Shown here: positions 28,506 to 39,477 of the stretch, piece by piece
Layout: the number at the start of each line of letters is the position of its first letter
How positions within the stretch are numbered: the stretch's first letter is position 1
Assembly: GCA_033675265.1 (NCBI GenBank)
Contig: JAUJYZ010001553.1
Coordinates: 124,001-188,000 of the forward strand
Origin: Actinostola sp. cb2023
Taxonomy: Eukaryota; Cnidaria; Anthozoa; Actiniaria; Actinostolidae
Length of the DNA: 64,000 nt
Direction of reading: 5' to 3'
The notes under the pieces: model-generated
Seen by the model: only the letters and a program-made list of their open reading frames with translations
Told to the model about the DNA's origin: nothing
Database searches by the model: none
Position numbers and translations under genes: made by a program

Positions 28506-29040
28506 TTATACATTTATTAGAATATGTAATTTTAATTATCTTAAGAGATAACGTTTTTATTCGTTTCAAAAGTCCAGATCATCGCTGCCCATCTGCTGAA
28601 CAACGAAATGGCGTGTTTTTAACCGATAGAGTAGTTCTCAACCTTTATAATATCAACTAAATAACGATGACGTGTGCTGTCTTGTCATCACCGCAGGAAG
28701 TCGTTTGTTAGCATGACAATCTTTAATAAGAAAAAAGGCACCGGATATTTCATTATTAATAGTAATAAAGATATTATTATTGTGGCTGCATTGATTTCTT
28801 CTTCACCAAATATTTTGGTATTGATGCTTTGTACATCGTAAAAAAAACCATTGTATTTTCAGTATTTCTGGTCTGCGGTTATATCTCTGAGAATACAAAG
28901 TCGAGTCTTTAATGACGTCATCCAACATGGCCGCCATATCTTCAGTCGTTTTTTCCCAATATATGAATACAAACACTGAGTCAAATATTTATATTTTATG
29001 TGATAAACGTATGTGATAAGTCTGCTGTGACAACCATAAT
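28506..29040. other. Upstream region of receptor 2 with a CRE
   Basis: No gene. Contains a perfect TGACGTCA at 28913-28920 followed after six bases by ATGGCCGCCAT, about 570 bp before the receptor 2 ATG. This could be a promoter for the leader exon; unproven. Confidence 0.4.
28913..28940. promoter_or_regulatory. CRE palindrome next to YY1-like box
   Basis: TGACGTCA is the full cAMP-response element consensus; the adjacent CATGGCCGCCAT resembles a YY1-type box. The same pair, in other spacing and order, recurs at 31887-31912. Functional role is inferred only. Confidence 0.35.
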
Positions 29041-29465
29041 AGTCACGCTACATGCTGAAATACTCACGCTTAATACATGCATAATATTTTGTCTTACGTT
29101 TTGTTATTTTGCTTGACGCTTCAGTCATTATTTTCCAGTCACGCTATATCATCACGCTATATTATGTGGTCACGTAATAGTCACGCTACATGCTGAAATA
29201 CTCACGCTTAATACATGCATAATAGTTTGTCTTACGTTTTGTTATTTTGCTTGACGTTTCAGTCATTATTTTCCAGTCACGCTATATCATCACGCTATAT
29301 TATGTGGTCACGTAATAGTCACGCTACATGCTGAAATACTCACGCTTAATACATGCATAATATTTTGTCTTACGTTTTGTTATTTTGCTTGACGTTTCAG
29401 TCATTATTTTCCAGTCACGCTATATCATCACGCTATATTATGTGGTCACGTAATAGTCACGCAAT
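29041..29465. repeat. 138-bp repeat, three copies, directly upstream of receptor 2
   Basis: Copies start at 29041, 29179 and 29317 with AGTCACGCTACATGCTGAAA; a fourth begins (AGTCACGCAAT) and breaks off about 25 bp before the receptor 2 ATG. Each copy carries several TCACGCTA boxes. The array directly abuts the polypyrimidine tract of the splice acceptor before the ATG. Confidence 0.92.
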
Positions 29466-29490
29466 CTTTTTTTTATAAACTTCAGAAATC

Positions 29491-30555
29491 ATGAATAATA
29501 CGACTGATGGTGAACAAGGAGAGTCATATTCCTTAGTGGAAGTCACCGCCTGGTCCATTGCATTTGGTATTGAATCACTTCTTGTTATCTGTGGAAATAT
29601 CCTGACCATTTCAACGTTTGTTGGAACTAAAAGACTTCGACGTCACAGCGCAATACTTCTGATTAACCTGGCGATCGCTGACCTGTGTGTTGGCGGGCTC
29701 TCCATCCCATTATTTATTTATGTATTTGTGGATTACTACTGGTTTGGAAGGAGTAACTTAATCATTCATTACATGCATCGATTTATTGATGCTGGAACTG
29801 CACACGCTTCGTTATTCTCCCTGGTTCTGGTGTCCTTAGAGCGCGTGCGTGTAATTGTGTGGCCGCTGCAACATCGAATGCAAACGAAAAAGATTATCTT
29901 TATGTCTATTGCTATGTCTTGGATTCTAGCCTTTATTCTCCCAGCCTTGCAGTACACCGATACAAAGACACCTGTGTCGTTCTACGTGGGTGTGCCTATG
30001 ATCACCATCTCGCTCATCATCATGTGTATAGCTTACGTCATTATCTGGATTCAGGTCCGTTACAAGAGACAAAAGTCTCACCGAAGTAAATCCAGCGAGT
30101 TTGAGCGCGCCTTTGCCTTGACCTTGTTCATCGTCACCATAACATCCGTCTGCGCATGGCTGCCGTACCAGGCCATCCTCATCATCGAGACTCTCTGCCG
30201 AAGAGCCTGTGGATCTGTCTCCAATAACGCCTTTTATACCAGCAAGCTGTTGCATTATGGGAATTCCTTGATTAACCCCGTCATCTACAGTCTAAGGTTC
30301 CCAGAATTCAAAAAGGCTGCATTTCGTATTTTAAGTGCTCGTCACAGTGGGGGATCCGGTAAACACAACGCCAACGTCAATGTACCATTGCAAGAAATGT
30401 TGCCATCGCCCAACCAGACGGCCAATACATCTGTCAGGTGGACGTGGAAATCCCGAAGTGCCAGGGGATCGACAAAGAGTAATGGCAGTCCACGCCTTCA
30501 AGTAAAAGAACTAAAGAAACGAGAAGATCTCGAAGACTTAGTAGAACGCTCATAG
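29491..30555 (+). CDS. Receptor 2: class A GPCR, single coding exon
   Basis: Full-length orphan receptor of 354 residues, plasma membrane, G-protein coupling expected. Short N-terminus with Asn-glycosylation sites (N2, N3). TM1 has W21 and N36; TM2 LAIAD ends at D64; TM3 ends SLER (E117, R118) with no cysteine at the normal TM3 disulfide position; TM4 W144; the second extracellular loop is about a dozen residues without cysteine; TM6 reads CAWLP (221-225); the third extracellular loop has C236 and C240, a likely local disulfide; TM7 has NPVIY (262-266). The basic, Ser/Thr-rich tail is long (about 80 residues). The ATG at 29491 is the first in frame and sits 5 nt after a strong 3' splice-site sequence (T-rich tract, AG at 29484-29485), so the mRNA likely has a spliced leader or 5' UTR intron. 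Amine, peptide or lipid ligand cannot be told. Confidence 0.93.
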   Translation: MNNTTDGEQGESYSLVEVTAWSIAFGIESLLVICGNILTISTFVGTKRLRRHSAILLINLAIADLCVGGLSIPLFIYVFVDYYWFGRSNLIIHYMHRFIDAGTAHASLFSLVLVSLERVRVIVWPLQHRMQTKKIIFMSIAMSWILAFILPALQYTDTKTPVSFYVGVPMITISLIIMCIAYVIIWIQVRYKRQKSHRSKSSEFERAFALTLFIVTITSVCAWLPYQAILIIETLCRRACGSVSNNAFYTSKLLHYGNSLINPVIYSLRFPEFKKAAFRILSARHSGGSGKHNANVNVPLQEMLPSPNQTANTSVRWTWKSRSARGSTKSNGSPRLQVKELKKREDLEDLVERS

Positions 30556-30821
30556 ACGAGTACAGGCAACTATATAAAGTAAGGGTAACAGCTTTGGGGT
30601 CAGCGGTCATTACCTCGTAGTAACGTGGTTGCCATGGCAACAAAATGGACATGTCCGTTACCGTAGTTACGAGTTGCGCACACAACGACGATTACGAGAG
30701 TTAAAAAGAGATAACAATGTGTATAATGAGATGTAAATAATTGTTAATATAATCTCAATAACAATGATGATTGATAACCAGGATAAATGATGACATTAAT
30801 GTTGATTAATTATTAATTAAT

Positions 30822-31350
30822 TAGTTAAGGTTAGGTTTAGGGTTTTATGGTGGGTAACTTATGTGTTTAGGTTAGGGTTAAGGTTTTATGGTAGATAAGT
30901 TATGTGTTAAGGTTATAGCGTTTTATGGTGGGTACGTTATGTGTTTAGGTTAGGGTTAAGGTTTTATGGTAGATAAGTTATGTGTTTAGGTTAGGGTTAA
31001 GGTTTTATGGTGGGTAAGTTATGTGTTTAGGTTAGGGTTAAGGTTTTATGGTAGATAAGTTATGTGTTTAGGTTAGGGTTAAGGTTTTATGGTGGGTAAG
31101 TTATGTGTTTAGGTTAGGGTTAAGGTTTTATGGTAGATAAGTTATGTGTTTAGGTTAGGGTTAAGGTTTTATGGTGGGTAAGTTATGTGTTTAGGTTAGG
31201 GTTAAGGTTTTATGGTAGATAAGTTATGTGTTAAGGTTATAGCGTTTTATGGTGGGTACGTTATGTGTTTAGGTTAGGTTTAGGGTTTTATTGTAGATAA
31301 GTTATGTGTTTAGGTTAGGTTTAGGGTTTTATGGTGGGTAAGTTATGTAT
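30822..31350. repeat. 41-bp telomere-like minisatellite in alternating dimers
   Basis: Units contain GGTTAGGGTTAAGGTTTTAT and TAAGTTATGTGTTTA. Two variants, GGTGGGTAA and GGTAGATAA, alternate, giving an 82-bp dimer as the real repeating unit. TTAGGG occurs once per unit but not in tandem hexamers, so this is not a telomere. It lies about 270 bp downstream of receptor 2. Confidence 0.92.
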
Positions 31351-31450
31351 TTGCTGTAATTGTTATATCACAGCTAAAAATGAAGAAGAAAATAATTGTT
31401 GTCTAGATGGGTTTAAATATCGCTTCCGTCTTCATATTATAATAATAATT

Positions 31451-31485
<35 letters not shown>

Positions 31486-31937
31486 TGTAGTAAAGGGTAT
31501 ACACAATATATATGCACAATATGTAGTAAAAATATACAAAAACAATAACGTAATACAGAAAAAAGGTTAATTAGTAGATGAAATTACACAGATAGTACAT
31601 GACGAACATTGGTCAGTATAAATGACATTACTTCCGGTGTGACAGTTTGCGATTGATCACCAGTAACCAGCAATAGAATATAAGACCAACAGTCGTTAGC
31701 TAATATCAGCCAGAGGAACGAATAAATAAAATTGATAAAGATGATCAATATATCCTCTACTCTAATTGCTGGTTTGCAATCAATTATTATTATTAATCCC
31801 TGGAGATTTAAAGTACAAAGACACAGCGGCCATGTCGGTGGTACAAACAAGAGAAGCTAATGAGGTATGCTTTGTTATCGGGAACCAAGATGGCCGCCAT
31901 GACGTCACGTGAAAACCATCAATGCTGTTGTTTAGTT
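31351..31937. other. Spacer with (TAA)n run and CRE/YY1-like box
   Basis: Contains an AT-rich (AAT)n stretch (about 31437-31484) and, at 31887-31912, AAGATGGCCGCCAT overlapping TGACGTCACGTG. No coding region recognised. Confidence 0.45.
31887..31912. promoter_or_regulatory. YY1-like box fused to CRE and E-box
   Basis: AAGATGGCCGCCAT runs directly into TGACGTCA (31900-31907) and CACGTG. This density of consensus sites resembles a core promoter region, but no transcript can be assigned to it from sequence. Confidence 0.4.
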
Positions 31938-32675
31938 CGTTACCATAAACCTATAGTTTATCCAGTAAGTCAATATTTAGTGTATAGATCGATATACAAG
32001 TAGAAGAAAATAAAATGTGTTAAATGGGCCAACGATTAAAGCGTATTGTAATTGGTTGGTAGTAACCATAGTAACCTATAGTTTTTCCAGTAAGTCAATA
32101 TTTAGTGGATCGATATACAAGTAGAAGAAAATAAAATGTGTTAAATGGATCAACTATTAAAGCGTACTGTAATTGGTTGGTAGTAACCATAGTAACCTAT
32201 AGTTTTTCCAGTAAGTCAATATTTAGTGTATAGATCGATATACAAGTAGAAGAAAATAAAATGTGTTAAATGGATCAACTATTAAAGCGTACTGTAATTG
32301 GTTGGTAGTAACCATAGTAACCTATAGTTTTTCCAGTAAGTCAATATTTAGTGTATAGATCGAGATACAAGTAGAAGAAAATAAAATGTGTTAAATGGAT
32401 CAACTATTAAAGCGTACTGTAATTGGTTGGTAGTAACCATAGTAACCTATAGTTTTTCCAGTAAGTCAATATTTAGTGTATAGATCGAGATACAAGTAGA
32501 AGAAAATAAAATGTGTTAAATGGATCAACTATTAAAGCGTACTGTAATTGGTTGGTAGTAACCATAGTAACCTATAGTTTTTCCAGTAAGTCAATATTTA
32601 GTGTATAGATCGAGATACAAGTAGAAGAAAATAAAATGTGTTAAATGGATCAACTATTAAAGCGTACTGTAATCG
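31938..32675. repeat. ~124-bp tandem repeat, six copies
   Basis: Units contain ACCTATAGTTTTTCCAGTAA, TAGATCGATATACAAGTAGA and AATTGGTTGGTAGTAACCAT. Copies after the second are almost identical; the second lacks a short GTATAGAT segment. Recent amplification from the divergent left edge. Confidence 0.92.
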
Positions 32676-32983
32676 GGTTGGTATTCGCAATGTCATAACT
32701 GATGTTCGGTGGTGATGCGTCGTGATCGACCATAAGACCGCGGAATGTGTAACACTGAATATCTGTCGATCGATCAGCTGCTGTTGTTTAGTCGAAAACT
32801 AAATTATTTGCGCTGATTGACACCGTATTCTGACGATGAAAAACATCACACCATCCTCGCGTCACGATCACGTGAAGTTATTTCCCTGGTGAGCTACAAC
32901 AGTGATGAATAAGGGACTTGCACTAAGAGGTCATCAACCCCCTTCAATCGAACAGCAGTGTCAAAAATCATAATGTCTGACAC

Positions 32984-33138
<155 letters not shown>

Positions 33139-33379
33139 GGAAACTTTATTTCATGTATTTTTACACAAACAATTGCAAATCTCACATATTAATAATAATA
33201 ATAATAAAACTTTATTTTCACACGGTGTCTACATTGAAAAAGAGAGCCGTGTTACATTGTTATAATAATATAATAATGAAACTAATAATAATTTAACTTT
33301 ATCATTCATTGAGGAGAAACAACAATAAAATCGTAAATTTTATTAGGATTCGTATAGGAAATTGTGCTGGATTAGTAGA

Positions 33380-33522
33380 GGTAATCATACGGTTTCGAGT
33401 TCAATTTGGAAATAATTTGCACTCGTGTGTTTTTCAAAGAGTCGGGCGAGTGCAATTTGAGCTCTTTGAAAAACACACGAGTGCAAATTATTCCAAATTG
33501 AACGAGAAATCGTATGATTACC
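33380..33522. mobile_element. Foldback with 62-bp arms
   Basis: Arms 33380-33441 and 33462-33522 are reverse complements with a few mismatches, around a 20-bp centre. It adjoins another foldback (33527-33640). Non-coding. Confidence 0.75.
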
Positions 33523-33526
33523 AATT

Positions 33527-33640
33527 AATAATATTCATGAAAAAAAATTAATTTGCACTGCAGTGCATTCAAATTACTTTTCAACTGCACTGCTCTTAAC
33601 CAGTCAGAATCGAGCATTTTTTTCATGAATGTTATTATTA
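33527..33640. mobile_element. Short foldback, dispersed family copy A
   Basis: Arms AATATTCATGAAAAAAA / TTTTTTTCATGAATGTT bracket a core with CACTGCAGTGCA and CCAGTCAGAATCG. A diverged copy lies in reverse orientation at about 50050-50145, including the adjacent AATTGGTAATCAT flank, so this is a dispersed element and not a chance hairpin. Confidence 0.7.
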
Positions 33641-34533
33641 TTATTATTATTGCAAGTTCTTGCCATCCAATGCATTTTCCAAACAAAATCTTAGAAAACG
33701 TTCTATTTTCATTTCTGGAGTTCATTTTGACACAGATTTTAAAAGGATGTTAGGGTCACGTGACCTCTTAGTACAAGTGGTCCATTGTAGCCCGCACGGG
33801 ACACATGAATTTAGTCATGACCACGTGATCATTAATCAACCAATAAGAGCGCGTGCGTTATATATATAAAAAACACAGCTATAGAATAATAATATAGAAA
33901 TTAGAACTAATTTAAATACATAATGATGACGATGAGAAATGTCATGATGATAACGATATTGATGACGAGTGATTACTACTACTACTAATAATAATAAACT
34001 TTATTATACATACACCCCTCGGGGTTTTTCAGTATTTCATTACTATTTAAAATAAATATTGTATAATAGAAATATTGCAATATAAATATTGTAATTATAT
34101 AAATATTATTAATGATGATAATCTATGACCACGCCTATTGTGTTCCCTCCCTGTATAATCGTATTTCGAACTTAAACTCAACTATACATTTATTTGGATT
34201 GAATTCGTCAAAAAGTACTTTTTCCCTACAAACACAACGTGGGCGATGTAGTTCGAAAGTTCTACGGCGGACGTAGACATCGAGTAGGCGAACAAGTATC
34301 CATTTAAACAATATAGACATTTCCGTTTGAATTAGATAAAAATATTTTTGGTTCAGAAAGACAATAACAAGGAAAATGAATTTTCCAAAAATTAATTTAA
34401 AACTATTAAAATCAGGAAAGTAATTATTGCATGTAATAAGGGTTTATATTAGACAATATATCAACGATTTGCGTTAATCCTTATTCACGTCAGAGCCTAC
34501 GCTTTGATCATTTCATTTCATTTCATCATCATG

Positions 34534-34566
<33 letters not shown>

Positions 34567-36600
34567 TCTAATTCTGTTACGTGTCGAATGATATTTCAGT
34601 ATGAAATGTGTTATTTACTGAAATTGAGAAAATTGAGTGTCGATGTCAGGAAATGTTTTCAACACCACAAAAACCTCGCCTTTACACTTAACATAAAATC
34701 AATTGTGAAAAACACTTCTTTCTAACTATGACTCTCAACCACTAAACGAGGTTTGCAAGCAGCTGTTCTCAATTGAATTAAAAACTTATTTTTCGTTGAA
34801 CAAAAATGCTTCAATATTCGACAATTCTAGGATCAATGTCTCTCACTGTCCATGCGATAAGAAACGTATTCTTGTTTATATGTCGTCAGTCAATGCTCAA
34901 CCCCCAATAGATATCTGTAATATTGTGAATGTGTTTCTATTTTCATTATGCCTTGTGACCGCAAATAGAAACTGGTTTTAGTGTGTGTTTAAGTGCTTCG
35001 TTCCTAAAAGCATATTTATTCATTTTAGTTCAAGTATTGTACTTACTTCATTTCATTTCCTAATGAATCAATAACGACAATATTTTGATTGAATTTCCCA
35101 AATGTCTAAATGTTACTAATTAATATTGTCTTAGTTAGTTTGCGCACCTCAGGGGGGTTCCCGGGTTACTAAGGGAATCATTCAAGCCCCTTGGCGCGTT
35201 GGTTTCTCTCAAATGATTCACCACTATTTTGCATGTATTTCATTACATTCTGTTTCGTTATTCTTTCTCAGTCTCTCCCTCCTAACTATTCCCCCTTTGC
35301 CCTTCCATTGATTTACCGTTCCTTCTACATGTATTTCTCAGTCCACTGAAAACCTGTTCTCAACACAAGTAGTATCCCCCATATTCCAATGGGGGGTCAT
35401 TTGGACTTTGACCTAGTATGACGTCACCAGCTTGCTTGACCCATGACGTCAGTCATATGGGGGTATATTACTTTAGTACTGGACAACAGTATTACACAGG
35501 GGGGATCCATTGGGATGTGTTTATTAACATTAATATTATCGTTGGACATTTTTGACTAATTGCGTTCAGTGTGAACTGCCCGTATTAACTAAAATGTCAC
35601 TCAGAATTGAAGAGCTTTTTGCCAACGTATAACATGTACAAACGTGTCAAAGCCAACACAGAACAAGACAAATGGTTTTAACTCATTTTAGAGCCAACAT
35701 CTACTTAAACGTCAAGGGTTTCTTGTTGTAGTGTCGAACTTGTAGAGTTTTAGTGTAAAGACTATTTCACTTGTCATTAAACCAACGCGCGGCGATTGCT
35801 AATAATGTTGGCTCAACTAATTACACAACATTTTGGTTTACAGAAGATTGACGTGCGATTAACGACAAAAAGGCTAAAAGCTTCGATAACATCAACTTAT
35901 TTGACTGGGATTTGAAAAGCACATTACTGCTATTTTGGCCATTAATACGTTTAATTCCACAAATCAGGCACGTTTTAATAGAAACATGCTCTCAGTGGCA
36001 CCTCTCTCTACATCTGTGTCTTACCGGCGATAACTCACCAGATAAATACTCCTCCAGGTAACTTGCAAGCTGCTACAAGTCGCTACAGGACAAAGACGCT
36101 ATGAGGAAAGTGGTATTGATTCATTATATTTATCTATGTTAATGTCATTTCTTAACCATCTATCTTTCTTATCACGACACTTCGAGCCACATGGGTTCGT
36201 TTAGTAGCTCTTAGTCAGCCGCTACTTCGTCATACAAGCAAATCCCTCGTATTAATTCTACCAACCAACGCATCTACTCACATTACTCTACAGCGCAGCG
36301 GAGACTAGAAAGCACGAACGCAACACAAACCTGACCCGACACTACTGATCGATATTGGTAAAGCTTGGAATGATGATTCTTCACGGCATTTCAATTTAGA
36401 CCTGACCAGGACTTACAGGAGAGGCGTTAAAGGGCAGAATACACATCCATACTAACGAGAAACTATCTCACCATAAAACCCGCCACGATTAATTACAGTC
36501 ATATCTAATATAGGCGTTGACTAGAAAGGATTCTACAAAACAGCTGAAGTACGCGGTGCCTTTGATATTTTATTATATATTCTTTATCGTCTACGAAGCC
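33641..36600. other. Spacer upstream of receptor 3
   Basis: About 3 kb of AT-rich DNA with short TAA/ATT runs (33985-34008, 34530-34566) and no recognised gene. Open frames under 75 codons lack domains. A hairpin with two CREs lies at 35373-35467 and could belong to the promoter of receptor 3. Confidence 0.45.
35373..35467. promoter_or_regulatory. Inverted repeat enclosing two CRE palindromes
   Basis: Arms TATCCCCCATAT (35373-35384) and ATATGGGGGTATA (35455-35467) enclose two perfect TGACGTCA sites at 35419-35426 and 35444-35451. It lies about 1.2 kb upstream of the receptor 3 ATG. Either a cAMP-responsive element or a small foldback insertion carrying such sites; inference only. Confidence 0.4.
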
Positions 36601-36655
36601 TCTTCATTCTCAATCAGCTTTGGGCGCCACCACCAGAATACCAAACATCGTCTTG

Positions 36656-37675
36656 ATGCAGAACAATTCTTCTTTTGAGGTCATGGACCACAACGAGTCG
36701 TCGAATGGCGATGTAGTGATGTCTGAGATAGAGATCATTACATGGTCCACAACATTCATCATGGAATCGCTTTTCATCGTTGTAGGGAACTTCGTTACCA
36801 TTCTGACATTTTTAAACTTCAGACTTCGTCAGAATAGAACGTTTTACTTTTTGATCAACCTGGCTTTAGCTGACTTCGTGGTGGGTGCATTTACCATACC
36901 ATTGTTCGTACATGTTTTCATACAGTTTTTCAGAGGTGAATACATCGACAAGAGTGTCTATACCGCGCACAGGATAGTCGAACTGTTCAGCGAGTATTTA
37001 GCTATCTTTTCGTTAGCCTTGGTTGCATTAGAGAGAATGTACGCGGTAGTTTGGCCATTAAAACATCGACGAACAGCAGTTCATTCGTATATTATATGTA
37101 TCATAATGACATGGGCGTTGGCTGCTGTTGTACCGTCTTTGGCACACGTACCTTTACAAGTGATTGGACGAATGGCGTACTATTTATACTTCACATTCTT
37201 TACAACAGCATTGATCGTTATTTGTGTTTGCTATATGATAGTATGGTCTTGGGTCACGTGTCAGCGATCTACATTCATTAACAGACATCACGAGGTGGAT
37301 CGCAGACTTGCTCGAACATTAGTCCTGGTAACCATAGTGTCACTCATCGCCTGGTTACCTTTCCAGTTGATCACTTACGTCATGAATCTGTGTATGACGT
37401 GTGACGAGATACCTAATATGGTAGTGTATTTGAGTAAAATATTGCATTATGGGAACTCCTTGGTTAATCCAATCCTCTACTGCTTCCGCATACCTGATTT
37501 CTACAACACTACATTAAGTATATTCAACATATCACATGGTCAAAATGGCGGCCAAGTAAACGATTCGATTGAATTAAGGAGACAAGATGACCATAGCGAG
37601 CATCAGAACTCAGTATGTACATATAATATTCCTCTGCATATTAATAAATCGTTAGAAAGCTGTATCACTGAATAA
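36656..37675 (+). CDS. Receptor 3: class A GPCR, single coding exon
   Basis: Full-length orphan receptor of 339 residues from the first ATG (36656). The N-terminus carries Asn-glycosylation sites (N3, N4, N13). TM1 W30 and N45; TM2 LALAD with D73; TM3 ends ALER (E126, R127); TM4 W153; the second extracellular loop is short and cysteine-free; TM6 AWLPF (232-236); C246 and C249 form a CxxC in the third extracellular loop; TM7 NPILY (271-275). A splice-acceptor-like sequence ends at 36617, 38 nt before the ATG. The stop TAA lies within AATAAA (37671-37676). The last 30 or so codons, the stop and the 3' flank form the first unit of a 125-bp tandem repeat, so the tail is evolving with that repeat. 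Closest in style to receptor 2, also on the plus strand. Ligand unknown. Confidence 0.93.
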   Translation: MQNNSSFEVMDHNESSNGDVVMSEIEIITWSTTFIMESLFIVVGNFVTILTFLNFRLRQNRTFYFLINLALADFVVGAFTIPLFVHVFIQFFRGEYIDKSVYTAHRIVELFSEYLAIFSLALVALERMYAVVWPLKHRRTAVHSYIICIIMTWALAAVVPSLAHVPLQVIGRMAYYLYFTFFTTALIVICVCYMIVWSWVTCQRSTFINRHHEVDRRLARTLVLVTIVSLIAWLPFQLITYVMNLCMTCDEIPNMVVYLSKILHYGNSLVNPILYCFRIPDFYNTTLSIFNISHGQNGGQVNDSIELRRQDDHSEHQNSVCTYNIPLHINKSLESCITE

Positions 37676-37876
37676 ACTATTGAATATAAACGTTTGAAAT
37701 AAGGAGACAAGATGACCGTAGCGAGCATCAGAACTCAGTATGTACATATAATATTCCTCTGCATATTAATAAATCGTTAGAAAGCTGTATCACTGAATAA
37801 ACTATTGAATATAAACGATTGAAATAAGGAGACAAGATGACCATAGCGAGCATCAGAGTCAGTATGTACATATAAT
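37561..37876. repeat. 125-bp tandem repeat of the receptor 3 3' end
   Basis: AAGGAGACAAGATGACC recurs at 37576, 37701 and 37826. Unit 1 is the end of the receptor 3 coding region plus stop; unit 2 keeps the same reading capacity with one changed residue (His to Arg); unit 3 is cut at 37876. Its continuation (ATTCCTCTGCATATTAATAA) resumes at 38419, so about 540 bp appear inserted in unit 3. Confidence 0.92.
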
Positions 37877-38418
37877 TTTTATTCCGTGTCATACAATAGA
37901 TTAAGGGATGAACGGGCGCTCTGTGTAGCGACGCACTCGTTTGTTGAAGAGAGCATTAAGCCATCAAATGACAACCAGTCTTGTATGGAAAGAATTTGGC
38001 CACAAATGTGATGTTTTTATTCAACAACAAAACAATCGATATTTTAAAATCAGCTCTCTTCAGCAAAGGTGGGGGAATACACGCACCTGCTGAAGATAAC
38101 CAAATTTAAGTAAAACTAAAATGTCTACGCACGGGCGGTAGTAAGGGGGAGGTGGTGGGAAAATGTTATTTTCAGTGAAGAATTCTTGTACTTGATGAAC
38201 CAATGTGAACGAGGAAAGGGGCGTGTGATTGATACGCCAGCTCTTATATAAACCGAGTTCCACATGTTCTAATCTCACGTGATTGGTTTGGCCAATCAGC
38301 AGGTTTTGTAATCCCATACCTCTCTTACGATTACATCAGATAGTTGGGAACATAGTCATCTAAGAACTCAACCGCCACGTCATAAAAATCCCATTATCCT
38401 TGTCGTATAATGGTGGTT
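37877..38418. mobile_element. Probable ~540-bp insertion splitting the third 125-bp unit
   Basis: The flanking repeat tells the empty site: TACATATAAT at 37867-37876 should join ATTCCTCTGC at 38419. The insert has no recognised open frame or terminal inverted repeats. TATAAT at both 37871-37876 and 38405-38410 may be a target duplication, but it does not sit exactly at the right junction. Type of element unknown. Confidence 0.45.
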
Positions 38419-38514
38419 ATTCCTCTGCATATTAATAAATCGTTAGAAAATAGACGATCATATTATAATAAATAGCTGTACATAAGTGTTATAATGGAAT
38501 AGTGATAACTTATA

Positions 38515-38771
38515 CAGTCATTCTCAAAAAGGTTGTCCAGATGAAAAGACTACAATACTACAATAAAGTCACGTGTTTCATTATGTTTTCAATTTCTGCG
38601 CGCGGAACTGCGAGTTGATACCAGCGCCATTACATTCAGTTCTCACAATGCCGTGTACTTTTGCATCTCAAATTGAAATTCCACGCGAGGAAATTGAATG
38701 CATAATGAATCACGTGACATTATTGTAGTATTGTAGTCTTTTCATCTGGACAACCTTTTTGAGAATAACTG
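38515..38771. mobile_element. 257-bp MITE with CAGT termini and TA duplication
   Basis: Inverted arms of about 71 bp (38515-38585 and 38701-38771) start CAGTCATTCTCAAAAAGG and end TTTTTGAGAATAACTG, flanked by TA on both sides (38513-38514, 38772-38773). CAGT ends with TA target duplications are typical of Tc1/mariner-type elements. No transposase frame; non-autonomous. Confidence 0.85.
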
Positions 38772-38834
38772 TATCAGTGAATATGAAGTGAATAATAAAC
38801 CATCAATAGCTTACTCTATTTTACTCCATCATTA

Positions 38835-38976
38835 GAGTGCTATTTAGAAAAGCGTGAAATAGTACTAACTTTAAATAGTACTAAATAGTGCTATTTCTAT
38901 TGTTTTCTATTGTTTCCGTTAGTGCTATTTAGTACTAATTAGTTATTCAGTTGTCAAACTTTTATAAATTGCACTC
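38835..38976. mobile_element. TA-flanked MITE, copy 3
   Basis: 142 bp, starting GAGTGCTATTTAGAAAAGC and ending ATTGCACTC, TA on both flanks. Almost the same as 28122-28262 in the same orientation; the right arm is slightly more diverged (ACTTTTATAAATT versus GCTTTTCTAAATT). Confidence 0.92.
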
Positions 38977-39477
38977 TATCATCATCGCCTGTGTTGTTGT
39001 CATAATTATTACCCGGGCAGTGGTTTCAAGCATTATTATCTTGTTTTGATCTGATCTAAGGTAATAATGAATTCATGTATTTTGTCTTTTAAAATCCGCG
39101 CACTTCAAGTATTGAACTCAAGCCGGAGATCTCTGTCTCTGTCAGCAGTGCCGGCGATAAATCTAGAAAATATCATTATTATTAATCGAACTGTTGACCA
39201 AATCTGCACAACAATAACCAACAACAATTTGAGATGACTCATGCCGTGTGGGCAAGCATGATTAGAACTCTCCTCTCCCTTACAAGTCCTATACTTCAAT
39301 TCCATTTGGCGTATCAGCATTGTATCTCGGTAGTTGTGCACGATAACAGTTTCATTTTGTTCTTTCTTTATTCCTACTGATCTTTTTACTAAGATCGTTT
39401 GATATTATAATTTTTATCGACAATATAATGTACATCGATATCCATCATATAAATCGTTATCCTGCAGTGGATAAGTT

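Noticed and set aside
30822..31350. A true telomere
   Set aside because: TTAGGG is present once per 41-bp unit and not as tandem hexamers.
35141..35215. tRNA-like stretch with GGGTTCCCGGG
   Set aside because: No matching A box, acceptor stem or cloverleaf can be drawn.
36620..36655. Upstream extension of receptor 3 from a TTG
   Set aside because: TTG is not a usual animal start; the ATG at 36656 gives a normal N-terminus with glycosylation sites. Same reasoning for the TTG-started extensions of receptors 4 and 6.
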